Below, piece after piece: positions 36,481 to 48,787 of a stretch of DNA of 64,000 bases. The position numbers were made by a program, and so were the translations under genes. The notes below the pieces were generated by a model. The model was not told the origin of the DNA. It searched no databases and saw nothing but the letters and a program-made list of their open reading frames with translations. Origin of the DNA: Daphnia carinata (lineage: Eukaryota > Arthropoda > Branchiopoda > Diplostraca > Daphniidae); contig NC_081336.1 of NCBI RefSeq assembly GCF_022539665.2, positions 434,001 to 498,000 of the forward strand. The letters run 5' to 3'. How positions within the stretch are numbered: the stretch's first letter is position 1; each line of letters starts with the position of its first letter.

Positions 36481-38832
36481 TTTTCTTTTTGGAGAACGTC
36501 TGACGTTTCACGTCCTGGTGTAAAACACACTGATGGCTCCAGCCACATCGCCACTACCTTGACGTGGAACACGCTTTTAGGGGAGGGACATTTGCACGAG
36601 TCAGCCCGTGAAGCCAACTGTTGAAGAAGTTAAGAAACGTGTGAATTTCAAATGACAAGATAATACCGTGGTAATGTTCAAATGCAGACGACAGGAGTCC
36701 AGCTGTTTGACTCACTCCATTGGCAATGAGGCGAAGAAACATGATGGGTGATAAGTTCTAGCTGGTATTAGACATCTACAATGTACGTCAGCCTTTAAAT
36801 CCTATACCAATCAAAGAGTAGGATATTTATATGCTGTATGACTCGCTGATATTTGAACGTCCATGGTAATATATAGCGTTTTTCATGTATGGTAATTTTC
36901 ACATTTTATCTATAGCCTATTCCATTGTCGATGTCCTAAAGGGAAAAAAGAATGGACGGGAGGGTAGACCTTCTACTTGAAAATGCGTAGCCATTCATTA
37001 AGTCAGTCAATATTTCATAAATACAATAATGCCTTAAAAAGAGCATGGGAAAGTAAATGAAAAAAAGCAAGAAATTTTAAGAAGATTTTTGTATGAAATT
37101 TAGATAGAACACTTATAAATAATTAAAAACTTGTGGTTAGGTACCTATCGTTTCCTTCACGTTATTGTTGCACCATGTTGTTCCGAGCAACGCAACAATT
37201 CCGGGCCGGATACACGGGGTCATTGTGCTCCCAAATACATATTTAGCGTTCTGTGTTTTTAGAATTTTGTTCTTTTTCAGCAGCTGACGTGTTTGTCTAG
37301 CAACTGTTTTCACCACGTCTAAGCCAATGAATCACTTGCACTGCAATTTTTTTAGAAGTTTTATCATGTTCTTCAGATTCTAAGTCTTTATTATTATTAT
37401 TACAAAAAAGTAAACTTACTTTCTGATAGTTTTCTTCCTTTAACTCTGAACTGTGCAATTGTATTTCACTATCTCGTGCTATCAAACGTTGTTTGATGAC
37501 GTCGGAAACCAAGTTGCTACATGATGAATTAGGGGCCATGTCCAGTTCGGCTTTATACACCCGATAGCCTTAGATGTTAATTGCACTAAACATTTATGGT
37601 ACACGTGTTGCACTTTTTTAAAAGTTGACATAACTTTGACCTCATCTCAAGGATGCTAACCCTCCCTGCTACACCTATGGCGACAAAATTTTCCTACCCT
37701 ACCTTAAACTTTAGTCATTTTGCTCAAGTTCCTATGCAGTTTTTAATCAGTCGTTTCTAGCCGTCTGACTGTACAGGACAAAGTTCTCTAGTTTATTGAG
37801 TCTGTAAACTTGAAACAAAGTGCGTTATGAATCTTGACCTGGCACTCGTTTTGGGTCTACGATCCTCTTGAAAGGTAAAATAACAGTTCTTTATTTCTTT
37901 CCTAACCACCATTCCATGACTAAGCTCCTGTGTGAACAAAGACAAACTAGAGTCTGCCAGATTTCTAAACCACAAAATAAAATTAAGGTCTTCTTGAACT
38001 GTGATTTTAAGTCTTTTTGGTTATAAAATACTTTCCTTTTTTCATGAATAATGATAATTTATAATAATGTTTATAATAATGTTTTTTCAGTTATGTAACA
38101 TGAATAGGCAATATTGAGTGTCACACTGTTGGGTTCACAGTGTTGAGTAAACTGTTAGAATACATATAGTAGTATATTTATTGTTGATGTTACATGTATT
38201 TCTTTGTCTCAAATTGTGTACTCTTCCAAATGCAGGAACATAAAATCAAATTTTTCTTGAACTAGCAGATTAAAGTCGTTTTGGTGATTTTTTATATACG
38301 AAGTGATAATTTATATATATTTTCAATTATGTAGCATGAATAGGCCATGTTGAGTGTGACAGAAGATAATTTAAGGATTCGTAATTCACAATGTTGGGAA
38401 GTCATAAATGTTTAACTCATTAAAAGAAATGTGAGGTAATCGAGCGACTATATTTATCTATTCATCGATTTATTTTTATATATTAAATGCACAGCAATAT
38501 GAATGGGAGAAGCCAAAATTTCTAAGATTTTCTGAAAGAATTCCAATCTGACCTTACAAAAAAGACATGGTTAAACTAAGAAACTATTAAGAGTTCTTAA
38601 GAATTATCTTTTAAGAGTTAATTGTTAGAACAAATATTGTGGTATTGTAGCTATTGTCTTGACTTGCACTTTCTTGTTTGTCTCAAATTTTATTCTCTTC
38701 CAAATGCAGAAAACATTGTTTTACACCGTACTTTGAGTTTGCAACAACAGTTTTAGTAGTTCTTATCAATTTGTAGAGCAATAACATTAACATGCAGCAC
38801 AGATTAATTATGTTTTCTTTTACAGAGAATAG
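36481..38832. other. AT-rich spacer with one doubtful small ORF
   Basis: A stretch of 2.35 kb between two minus-strand transferase genes. An 87-codon minus-strand frame at 37,297-37,560 (MYKAELDMAPNSSC and onward) has charged, helix-like composition and might be a small gene or exon, but I recognise nothing in it and its possible introns do not keep frame. The remainder is AT-rich with several near-repeated phrases around 38,040-38,420 (see findings). Confidence 0.35.
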
Positions 38833-39933
38833 TTATCCAATGTAGGAGAAACTCATATAGTTTACCACTTTACTCAAGAATTTTCTTGCATATTCATCAC
38901 ACCACTTGGCTTGCAATGATTCTCTACCATACATCAAGTAGAGTAGAGGCCTAATACTGTCCCAATTGGCTGGTAAATACATTTTCAATGGTAAATGCGT
39001 GTCAAATTTTAACGAGAAATTTGCCTGCGACATGTTTGCAACATCCCAATAACTTCGATCGAGGCGGTTAAATCCAACGTCAGAAACCCGATAGACGGAC
39101 CTGTCTCCGTATTTTTGCATCCATTCCGTCAGCCGAATGCTCGTCACCCGTTGATCCATGTACCACGTTGGCTTGCCGACGATTAATGGACCTCTGGCCA
39201 TTTCTCCAAACACATCCTCCAGGTAATTCAAAATAGTATCAGTATCGTAAGCAATCGAATGATTATCGTTCATTACGTGCCGCCAAGTGGCCACAGTGGC
39301 ACCGATGTTACTCATCGGGTACATGGGGTAGGATTTATTATTATATGGGAAAAAGCCGCAGCATTGATAGTGAACGAGGACAATGTTCTTGTTCGGCTGA
39401 GGTATGTAATGCTCCTTCCGTAATGGCCAAAGGTCCGAATCACTTGTAATCAGATAGTCATTATCTTTTCCAGGAAATCCCGGCAAATTGACGGTGAAAG
39501 GTCTGGCCGTCTGACTGAGCTTTGGCCGTTGTTCTGGTGGAGCGTCGATGAAGATGACGGTGGTTTGCCGATCTTGAAGGTGTGAAAGGATGGTGCTTAA
39601 CGCTGGATCGTTTTCCCATTCGCAACGAGATCCAATGATCAATACGATTGATCGGAAGCCAAGCCGCTCCCAGGCTAAAGCCGTTAAAGGTAAATTAAAC
39701 GCATAGTCGTATGAACGATAACTTTCGCCATTAGGAGTATTACACCCAAAAACCGCGTAATTGACTGATTGTGTTTCGCCAACAGGGGTGCTCTTGATTT
39801 CATCGAGTTGGACCAACTGTAAAGGTAATGTTTGTTGATCTGTCACTATGTTTTTATGCAGTTGATGAATTACCAAAACGGCAAGCAAAGTTAACAACAC
39901 GAGTACGATCGGTAGCCGGGGGAATTGAAACAT
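38833..39933 (-). CDS. Putative type II membrane glycosyltransferase, single exon, intact
   Basis: An uninterrupted 366-residue frame. A short N-terminus and strong anchor (about residues 8-24) are followed by a lumenal domain with NYAVFGCNTP, ALAWERLGFRSIVLIIG, TVIFIDAPP, and the acidic motif DYLITSDSDLWPL, which looks like a GT-A metal-binding DxD. Further on are VLVHYQCCGFFPY, YPMSNIGATVATW and WYMDQRVTSIRL. The fold and membrane topology suggest a Golgi transferase. The acceptor and the exact family are not identifiable by eye. The start at 39,933 is supported by the anchor following directly. Unlike three neighbours, it shows no lesion. It has no introns, which sets it apart from the rest of the cluster. 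Confidence 0.75.
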   Translation of the reverse strand: MFQFPRLPIVLVLLTLLAVLVIHQLHKNIVTDQQTLPLQLVQLDEIKSTPVGETQSVNYAVFGCNTPNGESYRSYDYAFNLPLTALAWERLGFRSIVLIIGSRCEWENDPALSTILSHLQDRQTTVIFIDAPPEQRPKLSQTARPFTVNLPGFPGKDNDYLITSDSDLWPLRKEHYIPQPNKNIVLVHYQCCGFFPYNNKSYPMYPMSNIGATVATWRHVMNDNHSIAYDTDTILNYLEDVFGEMARGPLIVGKPTWYMDQRVTSIRLTEWMQKYGDRSVYRVSDVGFNRLDRSYWDVANMSQANFSLKFDTHLPLKMYLPANWDSIRPLLYLMYGRESLQAKWCDEYARKFLSKVVNYMSFSYIG

Positions 39934-41808
39934 GGCGTTGTTTTGGAACTGTAATCACCTACACTGTTGTGACGCAGTGCTTTCTTTAAATTTTTAACGA
40001 GCCGAAGTCACGAGGGATGCACATCGGAGAAAACCGATCGTCAAAATGTCGTCTTTGGGAAAACTACAGTGGACTTGTGTTTGTCGTTTACATTGGATAT
40101 ATACATGTGCTTGAAGACCCTAGGGCTTCAAATGAAGTCCTACCTCTCCTACTCTGAAAGGGCGGTGGGTGTAGCTAAAGAATGTTCCCATTTTTATTTC
40201 TACAAATTTTTGGAACAACATTCCTTTTTAACCTTGTGGTATGCAAATACTTTTCTTTTCGTCTGTTTTTTGGATTTGTTTTATTGGAATTTATTTATTT
40301 ATTTATTTTTTTGGAATAGGTGCAATCAAGTTGATGGTATCATTGAAATGTTTATCAACTGGTTGTGAGCCAGTTGCTTCTGGTACCTATTCTCGATCTT
40401 GTATGTTCGATTCATCTACTTATTATGCATTTAAGAGGTATCATTGCTATGCTTGACAAACTTTTGACCAAAGAAAATTAGATGTTGATATCTGGGTATG
40501 CCTTATTGGCCTTCATGTTGTCTTGCACGTCTTCCTTGTTCTTTGTCCTCTGACCGGCAGCTGGTTACGTGAAAACATCACATAACCAAAGCCTCACAGT
40601 GAAACAAGAAAAACGTCAGCAACGTAAACGTATGGTATAATTATGTAGAAAAAATAACTTCAGTTAGTCACTCAAGCCAACATCTGTCGTCCTGTTTTAT
40701 GTCGTCCAGTCCCCGTTTTTTTCTTGTTTGTTTGTTCGTTTTGTTACTTTTCGGTACATTATTCATTTTTTTATTAGTGGAAAATTGCAGGGTTGTTCTA
40801 TTCTTCAACGAGTACAGCCCATTTCCCTTTCCTGTGGTGGCGCGTTCGCTTTCTTCTCAATCCCGAAGCAAACGTCTTCCGCTTCTTCACGGACCGGATT
40901 TCAAGGCTATATCAGCTGGTTGACTGAAGTAGGTGCGGCAAGAGGCAAAATCACCGCTCGTTTACGTTATGGCTATAGATTGCTGCCCGTCATCTGGTTA
41001 ACTTAGCGCCACCGTTTTACGAACCTGAAAGTGAATGACGTTTTTCGTCTTTTTTTTTTTAACCATTAAAATATTTTTATTGTGATTACAAGTTCTTCTC
41101 TTTTTTAGCTTCTGTAGAAGACGAACGAAAATGTTCAAAGGAAGTACAATCGCCTCTGAGACCAGTGCAAGCAAAACGCCACATGTGTAAGAAAATGTGA
41201 GCGTGGAGCAGGACCGCAACGAATGGTGTAATTATCCGGAAATACTTTGAATACGCAATTTTGACGAGGTAATTAGGCATTAAAGTAAGCGATTCCTAAA
41301 ACATTCGAAAAGACAGAGGGGGGTCGTTCAACGTGATCACTTGCACGCAGATCCTCCGTTATTGTGTGTGAGAAAACCGCGGTAGTCTAGTAACGCGAAT
41401 CGAACAGATGTCTTTAATGCTACTTTTTTCGTACGTAAAACGTAGCTGTTTGTAGCAATTTTCTTCCTTAATTGCAAAGAAGATGAATCTAACTAGCATA
41501 CCTTTTTAAAAAATTTGCTTAACTCTTTTGGTACCTTTTACAGCCGGTGCGCATCATAAACTCAAATTTGGACGCAAATGTAAGAAGACAGCAGAAAAGC
41601 ATAAGGATGGACCGGGGATAATTATATTTTCAAACGCCACGTACGGTCTAATGACTGTAAACTTTGATTTCTGGTTTATAAGGTAATTTAGTTATGTAAA
41701 CAATATTTATTTCCGTTAATGAACTTTATTTTTAATGCGGGACCAGGTATTGCTTACAACGTTTTCCCACAATGAAAGGACGAACTACGTTTGACGACAC
41801 CGCAACGG
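39934..41808. other. Intergenic, no gene recognised
   Basis: About 1.9 kb. The minus-strand gene at 38.8-39.9 kb should have its promoter at the low end. Plus-strand frames at 40,069-40,456 and 40,699-41,006 are hydrophobic or low complexity and lack motifs, so they were not called. Confidence 0.45.
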
Positions 41809-43098
41809 TTATATGGCTGACGTGTTTGATGGTTGTAAGCCGACAAGGACGTGAGTACATAATGGATTAAGTTGGTAATTGAGTTTTTGATAATTCAGGT
41901 TGACTAGTCCGTCGGTCTGGAATGCACTTCGACCTCCTTTTATGACATCCAAGCGTCCCAGACTGGGCACGGCTCTCTTATGGGATTGCATCGTGTAACG
42001 AACCGAATGCAACGGCTGGCCATCAAACGGCCTAACGACGGTCAGGTTTTGTGAGATAACGCGATGATAGAGATTTTCGTCCTCGCCACCCCAACCCCAA
42101 AATAAATTGGAGAACCCGTTGATTCGTTGGAAATCTGCAGTCGATATTGCCGTTACTGCTCCGAAAAATCCTTCACCCACCGGCTTAACGGAAAGCAAAA
42201 AGATTATCAATTATCGCGTCGGATGAAAGATAAAATTGTATGAAACTAATTAACGTAATAATGAACAAACATACGTGTAGTTCTTAAAGTAGTTCATGGA
42301 AAAAGCCATTTGTCGAGGCTTGCCTTCCTCCGGACATGTGTACGGATTGCCATCATGTTCGGGAAGCATATCGACGTCATGCAAAATGAGACATTGGTAT
42401 TTCTCTTTTAATAATTGGACCTCTTTAAAGCCAATGTTCATCAGCATTCCTCGGTTGAATGGCAAATGTTCTGTTTTCCAAAAAAACAAAATTTGGGCCA
42501 TTCATTTTCGGCTATGTGACATCTTAAGAATGTGGTTCACCAGATTGTTGCACAACGATGATGACGTAGCTCATTTGCTTTCTCTGTAGGAAGGGATGCA
42601 TGTAACGCAAGAAGACAGTCAAATGGTCTTTTCTGTCTCGTACTGGAACGATGATGGCTGCCCTCTGCTGCGAACGACATTCTTTCGGTTCGTATTTACC
42701 TCCAGCTTCAAGTCCAGCTTCTTTCATCCGCAGTTCCACAACGCTCTCGTCTTCGTCAAGAATAGACGACGTCGTCTCAACAGAGAGGTTTGTCCAGCCA
42801 ACTACATGTTAAATGAATTCCAATTCATAAGGAACATTATCGAATATTTAATTAACTACAGGCGATTTTCGAAACACTTACTCAACTTGGGTGAAATTAT
42901 TGGGCACAGCGGGACGCCTTGATCATCACCCTCCCCAGTTTGAGGATCATTCACGTGAGTTGGTACACTTTCTATACAGTTGAATTTGGATTTATGATAA
43001 TTGTAGTATTGCATTGAAACTGTAACTAGTAAAAATCCTATGATTAAAACCCGAATAACTTTGGAAACGAACAAATAAGGTGGACTGTGAAGCAACAT
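41809..43098 (-). CDS. Beta-1,4-galactosyltransferase family (GT7)
   Basis: Exons in coding order: 43098-42882, 42801-42541, 42470-42271 and 42183-41809. They total 1053 bp (350 residues) with matching phase. Visible features are a signal anchor near residues 12-30, LIGWTNLSVE, AAIIVPVRDRKDHL, the donor-site FNRGMLMNIGF, the Mn2+-binding LHDVDMLP, GFFGAV, and the hallmark FWGWGGEDENLYHRV. These enzymes transfer Gal or GalNAc from the UDP-sugar to beta-linked GlcNAc or xylose in the Golgi. Length and motif order are normal, and no lesion is seen. The exon 3 donor was set at TAT|GTTTGT because the stronger-looking AC|GTATGT nearby would break frame with exon 4. The gene shares a 781-bp divergent upstream region with the FkbM-like gene. 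Confidence 0.88.
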
Positions 43099-43879
43099 GT
43101 TGGAACAGCTGCCGTTCTGAGCAGTTGAATGCCAACTACGGAGGATAAAGAAAAGAACGTGACAACTAGCTAAGAAAACACGGCTAGCGTTTCACAAGTC
43201 AGCCATAACATATTTTCAAGGTTTCTCATTTTGGTTTGCAGGGACTACATTGGAGGCACCACCACGTTAACGAACGCGAATCGCAAACAGATTCAAATAA
43301 ATGTACATCTATTTCCAGGATGTTCCCAATGGCAGCGAATAAAAAAAAAAAAATAACCTGGAAAAGTGAAACTCATTCAAGGTTAGAGGTTAGTTAAATG
43401 TGTTGCATGCGCCCTTGCTTATTTAGACCTACTTAAAAGAGAGCGCTCTAAACTTCAAACTTCTACTTAGCTAACGGGTCATTTAAAAACATGTTTCCAT
43501 CAAATACGGTCGAATATGACTTGTTTTATTCCTGTTTGTATCTCTAAATTTTCTGCAGGAAATGGCATTCTTCTAATGCCTCGGAGTTACATTTTTCTGG
43601 TCTGGTAATCTGGTAAGTTAAAATACAGCACTAACATATGGGAGAGTACTTGAAATATAGCTACGAAACTCACACTCCCAAAACTTACTACTTTGGTGAT
43701 AAGTCTAAGGTTTGTTTTGCAATGGGGCTTTCTTCCTTTCGGCGGTCAGATATGGCTTTGACTCCTCCTCGTCACCTTTGGTGCTCACCAAAGTACTGTC
43801 GTCTTATCTTCTTAGAAGCAGATAGCCAAACAGTGTAGTAGTTTGAAAGTTTGCAGCTAGGCAAGAAGTAGGGAATACG
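43099..43879. promoter_or_regulatory. Divergent intergenic region, galactosyltransferase / FkbM-like
   Basis: A 781-bp head-to-head gap, so both promoters should be here. It includes an A-run near 43,340. A short plus-strand frame at 43,638-43,838 has no recognisable content. Confidence 0.4.
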
Positions 43880-45186
43880 ATGAGCGGTTTCTATTTTTTT
43901 CAATCTCGAGCTAAAGTGCAATTAGTATGTGCATTTTTTATTGTTCTCTCGATTGTTCTCTTATTGGTACATCAGACGAAAAAAGTCTACCAGGATGAAC
44001 TAGTGGACCGAACCGAAAAGCTCCAGCAGTTGGTCTCGCGAGAAATTCGATTGTTGCATCAAAGTGGCAAAAAGTACAACCTGATGGAAGAATCTGACGG
44101 ACAATCGATTTTCGACAATAACGCCGAATGCACATTAGGTAAAATACTGTACATAAATAAGCTTGCGTTTTGGTGCATAGAGCAATGTCCTTTATTGCGT
44201 GATTGGATCACAGATTACATGAACACCAATAAAATACCACAGGATCATCCTTGCGTGATTGAAACTATCCGAAAAAATTACCTGAACAAGCCTTCACCAC
44301 CTGATGTTCCTCTCAAGCTGGATAAGGAGGGCGATCACGATCGTTCACCAGGACAGACTGGAGTGATATTCCGGCTATTAAAAAACCAAGTGCCCAAACT
44401 AATTTTTAGAAAACTTTATTAAAATTCTATTTCAATTTCCTTTTTTTTTTTTTTACAAATTTTGCTAGACGAAAGGATTTTTTGTGGAATGTGGCGCTTT
44501 GAATGGTGAATTCATGTCGAACACGATCGACCTGGAGCGCAAATACAATTGGGGAGGAATTTTGATTGAAGCCAATCCAGAAACTTTCAAGAAGCTTATC
44601 TCACATAATCGTAAAGCGTGGACCTTACCTGTCTGTCTTAGCTTGGAACCTTTTCCTACACAGGTGAACATCAGTAGCTAACCTATTTTTCCTTGGAACT
44701 AGTTAGTATCCTCTTTATGTTTTTCAGGTGACTTTTCAGATGAAAGTTGGCGATCCTGGCCACAGCCACATCGAAGGTGCAGCCAAAACGTTGCAGAAAC
44801 CTGGAATTCCCGGTGTAGATCCTGATTTAGTAACAGTCCAGTGCTTTCCGTTTTATTCCATTCTGCTGGCAGTTGGACGAACGCAGGTGGATTTTTTCAG
44901 CCTCGACGTCGAAGGCCATGAACTGAAGATTCTCAAGACAATACCGTGGCATAAAGTTGATATTAAGGTATGTGATATTCTATCGTCTTAATCACAAAGA
45001 AAACTTATTACTAATGTGTAAGTGTTGTCCATTTAGTCATTGACGGTTGAATGGGACCATATACCGGAAGGGCAGGAAGCCTTAATCCGCTTCATGGAGG
45101 GGAGCGGTTTCATCAAGATCGGAGCATTTGATTTTCTATGGAGTAGAGACGTCATCTTTATTAAAGATTTAATTAATACTCATTAA
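43880..45186 (+). CDS. FkbM/Methyltransf_21-domain type II membrane protein (Star-like)
   Basis: Exons are 43880-44389, 44469-44663, 44728-44967 and 45037-45186, totalling 1095 bp (364 residues) in phase. A membrane anchor (about residues 14-31) and a charged stem precede a methyltransferase-fold domain. This begins GFFVECGALNGEFMSNT, a SAM-binding-type loop, continues with WGGILIEANPE, and has DFFSLDVEGHELKIL, the usual FkbM block. In Drosophila, Star has this layout and helps export EGFR ligands from the ER, but many arthropod paralogues are uncharacterised, so I do not assign that role. The junction after NQ was chosen because it joins directly to TKGFFVEC in frame. Intact. Confidence 0.82.
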
Positions 45187-47630
45187 TTGCCCTAATTGTA
45201 AACTTGTTTTTTTCATTCTTAAAACTATTCGTTTTCATTTCAATTAAAAACGAGAAGAGAGCAGACCTCTATTCACGACTGTTTTTCAGTCGTATATAAA
45301 ACACTCATTTCCAGCGGATTCACTGAGTGTTTTCCGCTAGAAATAATGAACGTCGTCTTAAAAATGCCTATGGTATGTGTGATTTGAAACGGTCAGTTTT
45401 CTCTTCACTTTTATTATCTCAGAAGTCAATAAGGAAAAATCCATATGGCTTTATTTTGGCATACAGTAAGATAAGAAAACATGTCGCTAGTCAGATAGGA
45501 AGACGGTTGATTTTAACTGATACATCAAAATAAGGGAAAGTTCCGAGCCGATGAACGCATTCAGTTCAAAATTTCAAAGGCAGAAAAGTTGCCTTTATAA
45601 TATGAAAATACAGTGTCCTAAATAGGATGAAACTATTTCAGCAATAATTTGTAGGTTCTTTGCAACGATTCGCTGTTCTTAATTGTTGATCTGCGTGACG
45701 TAAAATTGGAAGCTCTGGCTTGGGAATGGACAAATCTCCCACTAAGTGACGTGCCTGTCAAATGCCTTATCGCATGGAACTCTTGCCCGAAAATTTACGC
45801 CTGAAATAAGTAACTGTCAACAGTTGGATGCTCTCCGTTAATGCCCTTGATTTGTACTTTGTTTCCCGTAATCATGAGAGAATTGGCAACCTGATGTTTG
45901 CTGCGTGAGAGCAACAGATGCCAACGCCGAGTGCACACCTACGCAGTAATAAGTGTAGTGCTTTAATTACTGGAAGGTGGATTGTCACTAGAGGACGACG
46001 GAGGGTCTCTAAAATTCTGGATATAGTTATGAAACCAGTGAACAAGGTTGTGTCTAAAAGTCAGTCAAATGGTGTTTTGTATACATGTGACGTGCTGAAA
46101 AAAGGCAAGAGACATGTTCTGTAGTTCGTATTCGTTGCAAGGAGTTGGGACGAAGAACAGTAGTCAGGTGCAACGTGCTAGTTTACAATGCTAAACAATT
46201 GCGGTGGAACTCAAGTGTTCCCATGGAAACACGTAACATATTCAAAACTAATCGAACAATGGGCTTTTCGAAATAATATTTTCCCTATTCTTCGTTTACC
46301 AGTGATGTTCGCCAATGTTTCGTACAAAATGCTAAACTTAATTGGCAAGGGTCATTAATCTAAACAATCGCATCATCGATCGACACCAACATTACAGAGA
46401 AAGTTGTTAGATGTGCCAGGAAAGTATGGTAAATAATGAGGTAATGATTTGTCAATCAATTTAATAACCTTTGCTGAATAAGATTGAGTACCAATAGGTA
46501 AAACATAAACCCTCACAGTGACAGCACACCCTCACGGTTGCAGCTCACGGTGCAAGCTTTGGGTAGGTTCCAGTGTTAGTCATTGTATGTGTTCAGATTA
46601 CATCATTACCTTACCTGCTGCTTATCCAGGCAGACGAAAGATCATTGTAGTGCACCTAAGATAATGTTCTAGTAAACTTTATACCTATGGTTCATCTTGT
46701 ATATCCTTTAAATTTCCTTCCCATACCTTTTTGAAGTGAAAAGTTGCAGTGATGTTCTTGCTTGAGATCGCTCTTGAAGCCTAAATGTTTCCATGCTTCT
46801 TGGATAAAGAAAGGTTGGATGTGTTGGTGTATTATGCCTTTGAAGTGTGTTTAGGAAAATCTTAACAAATCATCTAAAGTATTTGAGAAAACTAGAATAA
46901 TTTTAACATGACATATTTTTTATGCTTATATTGGCAGGAAATGCAAAGCATTCTGATAGTTGGAGGAAAGTACATTTGTATTTTGTTGCTCCAAGAACCT
47001 ATTTAAGTGCCATATTTGTATCATACTTCCACGACTGAGGTGACTTCAATCTGAAAGCATTCCCTATAATTTTAAACTTTACAGAATTGATTTATTTACA
47101 TCTATCAATGTAAGCAGGACGAATCAGGAAGTTGCTATCGATCAAAAACAAAAGAAGCAAAGGTGTATTGTACCTTATGCAAAGCAATGGTTATTGAACT
47201 CCAAGTTAAATTTATCATTTGATATGTTTCTGTACTGCATGAATCAGAAAATGTCTACCCTACACAAAGGTTGGTTATAGGATTATTAATTGATCTTGTA
47301 TTGGAATTAAAATCGAACTTGTATATTGTGCAATCCTTGGTTTGTCAACTAGGTCTTTGGCTGTCAACCCTTTTGAAAAGTGCTGTCTGAAGTACCCTAG
47401 ATCTTCATAAGTTTCAGAAGCAAGAATTTTTACACTAATTGGTGTTTTATTTTTTAATATAGATCAGTAATAGCAGCGTTTCGGAAAAGAGGAAGTTGGT
47501 TGAGGAAAGATGTTTTGAAACCGATCATGTTGGAAACACCTCTTGAAATTGCCATAACCCATTTTACATTCTGCCATGTTACGGTATTCTTTTAAACAAC
47601 TTAAAGTGCATATCTGGGCTCCCTTCCTTT
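45187..47630. other. AT-rich intergenic stretch
   Basis: About 2.4 kb with no recognisable gene. Only short frames without motifs (for example 45,327-45,533 and 45,918-46,124). Confidence 0.5.
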
Positions 47631-47935
47631 CTGTGGCCCCGTTTCCCCTTGATTTTTAATAAGCCCGTAGGGGGTCATGCCCCTACTGTGATCAGCAGTA
47701 ACGGTTGTGGGTGCGCTGTCCGGAAAGGGGACGTGGGGGTCCCCATGGCTCTATGATATCATTGGAGGGCTGTGGGGCTACCCGCGAATCCGAATTAACG
47801 GTTAATCGCCCACGTAAAAGCTTGTCCGCAACCTTCGCTCTTCTTCCGGCTTCTCTTAGCCACGCACCGGGTAATCTCCCCGGTGGGTCAATTGAGGCAG
47901 TGTCTCCCCCTGCCTTGGTTGACAGAGATTGAGTG
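47631..47935. other. Hairpin-rich GC island, unidentified
   Basis: About 300 bp of clearly higher GC than its surroundings, with several perfect or near-perfect inverted repeats. These are GTAGGGG/CCCCTAC (47,667-47,686, 6-base loop), CACCGGG/CCCGGTG (around 47,866-47,886) and a near-palindrome around CGAATTAACGGTTAATCG. Minus- and plus-strand frames are open but their residues are arbitrary. This could be a structured RNA, the end of a mobile element, or foreign-type repeat DNA. Identity unknown. Confidence 0.5.
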
Positions 47936-48189
47936 CAAATCACTGTATTTTTACGGGAATTGCTAATACAAATTTTCTTTTGACAAAAATTTTTTGAAAA
48001 AGTTGTTTTTTTTTTTTGTTTCAACTGTGAAAGAGGGTAGGTACTAATATCGTAACGGTTATTCTGTGATTTATCATCGTTGACATTAGAATAATCGATT
48101 TATTTTTCATAGTTGTGACGCACGGTAATGTTGTCAAACTTTCACAACCGGTTTTATACAATCGTAATTTATTCTACTTTGAATTTTCA

Positions 48190-48259
48190 GTAACTACTGG
48201 GTGTCGAACCCTGATGTTCGGCATTGCTCGCCGATGCTCAACCACTGAGCTGTAGTCAC
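48190..48259 (-). tRNA. tRNA-like sequence, Cys (GCA)-type anticodon, degenerate
   Basis: On the minus strand the acceptor ends GTGACTA and TAGTTAC pair over seven positions with one G-U. The D arm is GCTC...GAGC, the anticodon stem TCGGC/GCCGA encloses GAGCAAT, and the T loop is TTCGACA. Base 33 is A and not T, so the anticodon reading GCA (Cys) is doubtful and the gene is probably not functional. Confidence 0.45.
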
Positions 48260-48350
48260 TTACAAATTTTTTCTTTTACACCTTTAGTCTACGAACGATA
48301 ATGTTTGTCGCCTCGCTATCCTATTTGTCAATCTTACGCCAGTTGTGTAA

Positions 48351-48421
48351 GTATCATAGCTCATGTGTAGAGTGTCCGCCTACGGAGGCAGAAGGCCGAT
48401 GTTCGAATCCAGTCGTGGTCA
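48351..48421 (+). tRNA. tRNA-like sequence, Arg (ACG)-type, degenerate
   Basis: The A-box-like TAGCTCATGTGTAGAG and B-box-like GTTCGAATCC are spaced as in a tRNA, with CTACGGA in anticodon-loop position. The acceptor arms do not pair, so this is a pseudo-tRNA at best. Confidence 0.4.
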
Positions 48422-48494
48422 AGTCTATTTCTTATTGTTTAATATGTGAAACAGGATGTCTTGAGATGACTTGCAAAAATGGTTTCTATCGAAT

Positions 48495-48567
48495 GTAACT
48501 CATGGCTCAATTGTAGAGCATCGGCTTCGTAAGTCGAATGTATAGGGATCGATCCCCATAAGAGCTC
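48495..48567 (+). tRNA. tRNA-like sequence, Thr (CGT)-type, degenerate
   Basis: D arm GGCTCAATTGTAGAGC; anticodon stem TCGGC/GTCGA around TTCGTAA (anticodon CGT); T-arm-like GGGATCGATCCCC. The B box departs from GGTTCGA. It is closely related to the minus-strand copy at 49,527-49,600. Confidence 0.45.
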
Positions 48568-48787
48568 AACCATATAATTAAAGATTCAAATGATTAAATT
48601 ACACGTGATCACTGGAGTACACTGTGTGATTAAGGATTTCTAACATTGCAATTGGAATTACAACATATAATAAGACAATTGGAATGGGAACACAGTTTGA
48701 GAATTTGTTGATTTTAAATGTTATGATTTCTAAAAATGAACAACTACCAATACGGATCACTAATTTATATGCCCTATACCATACGCA

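Noticed and set aside
37297-37560. 87-codon minus-strand frame as a gene
   Set aside because: It has a good donor-like site inside it, but no acceptor keeps frame, and nothing recognisable is encoded.
40069-41006. Hydrophobic plus-strand frames as membrane protein genes
   Set aside because: They are low-complexity Phe/Leu-rich frames from T-runs, without start context or splice structure.
47692-48024. 110-codon minus-strand frame over the GC island
   Set aside because: Openness follows from high GC and palindromes; the residues are arbitrary and run into an A-rich coding-like tail.
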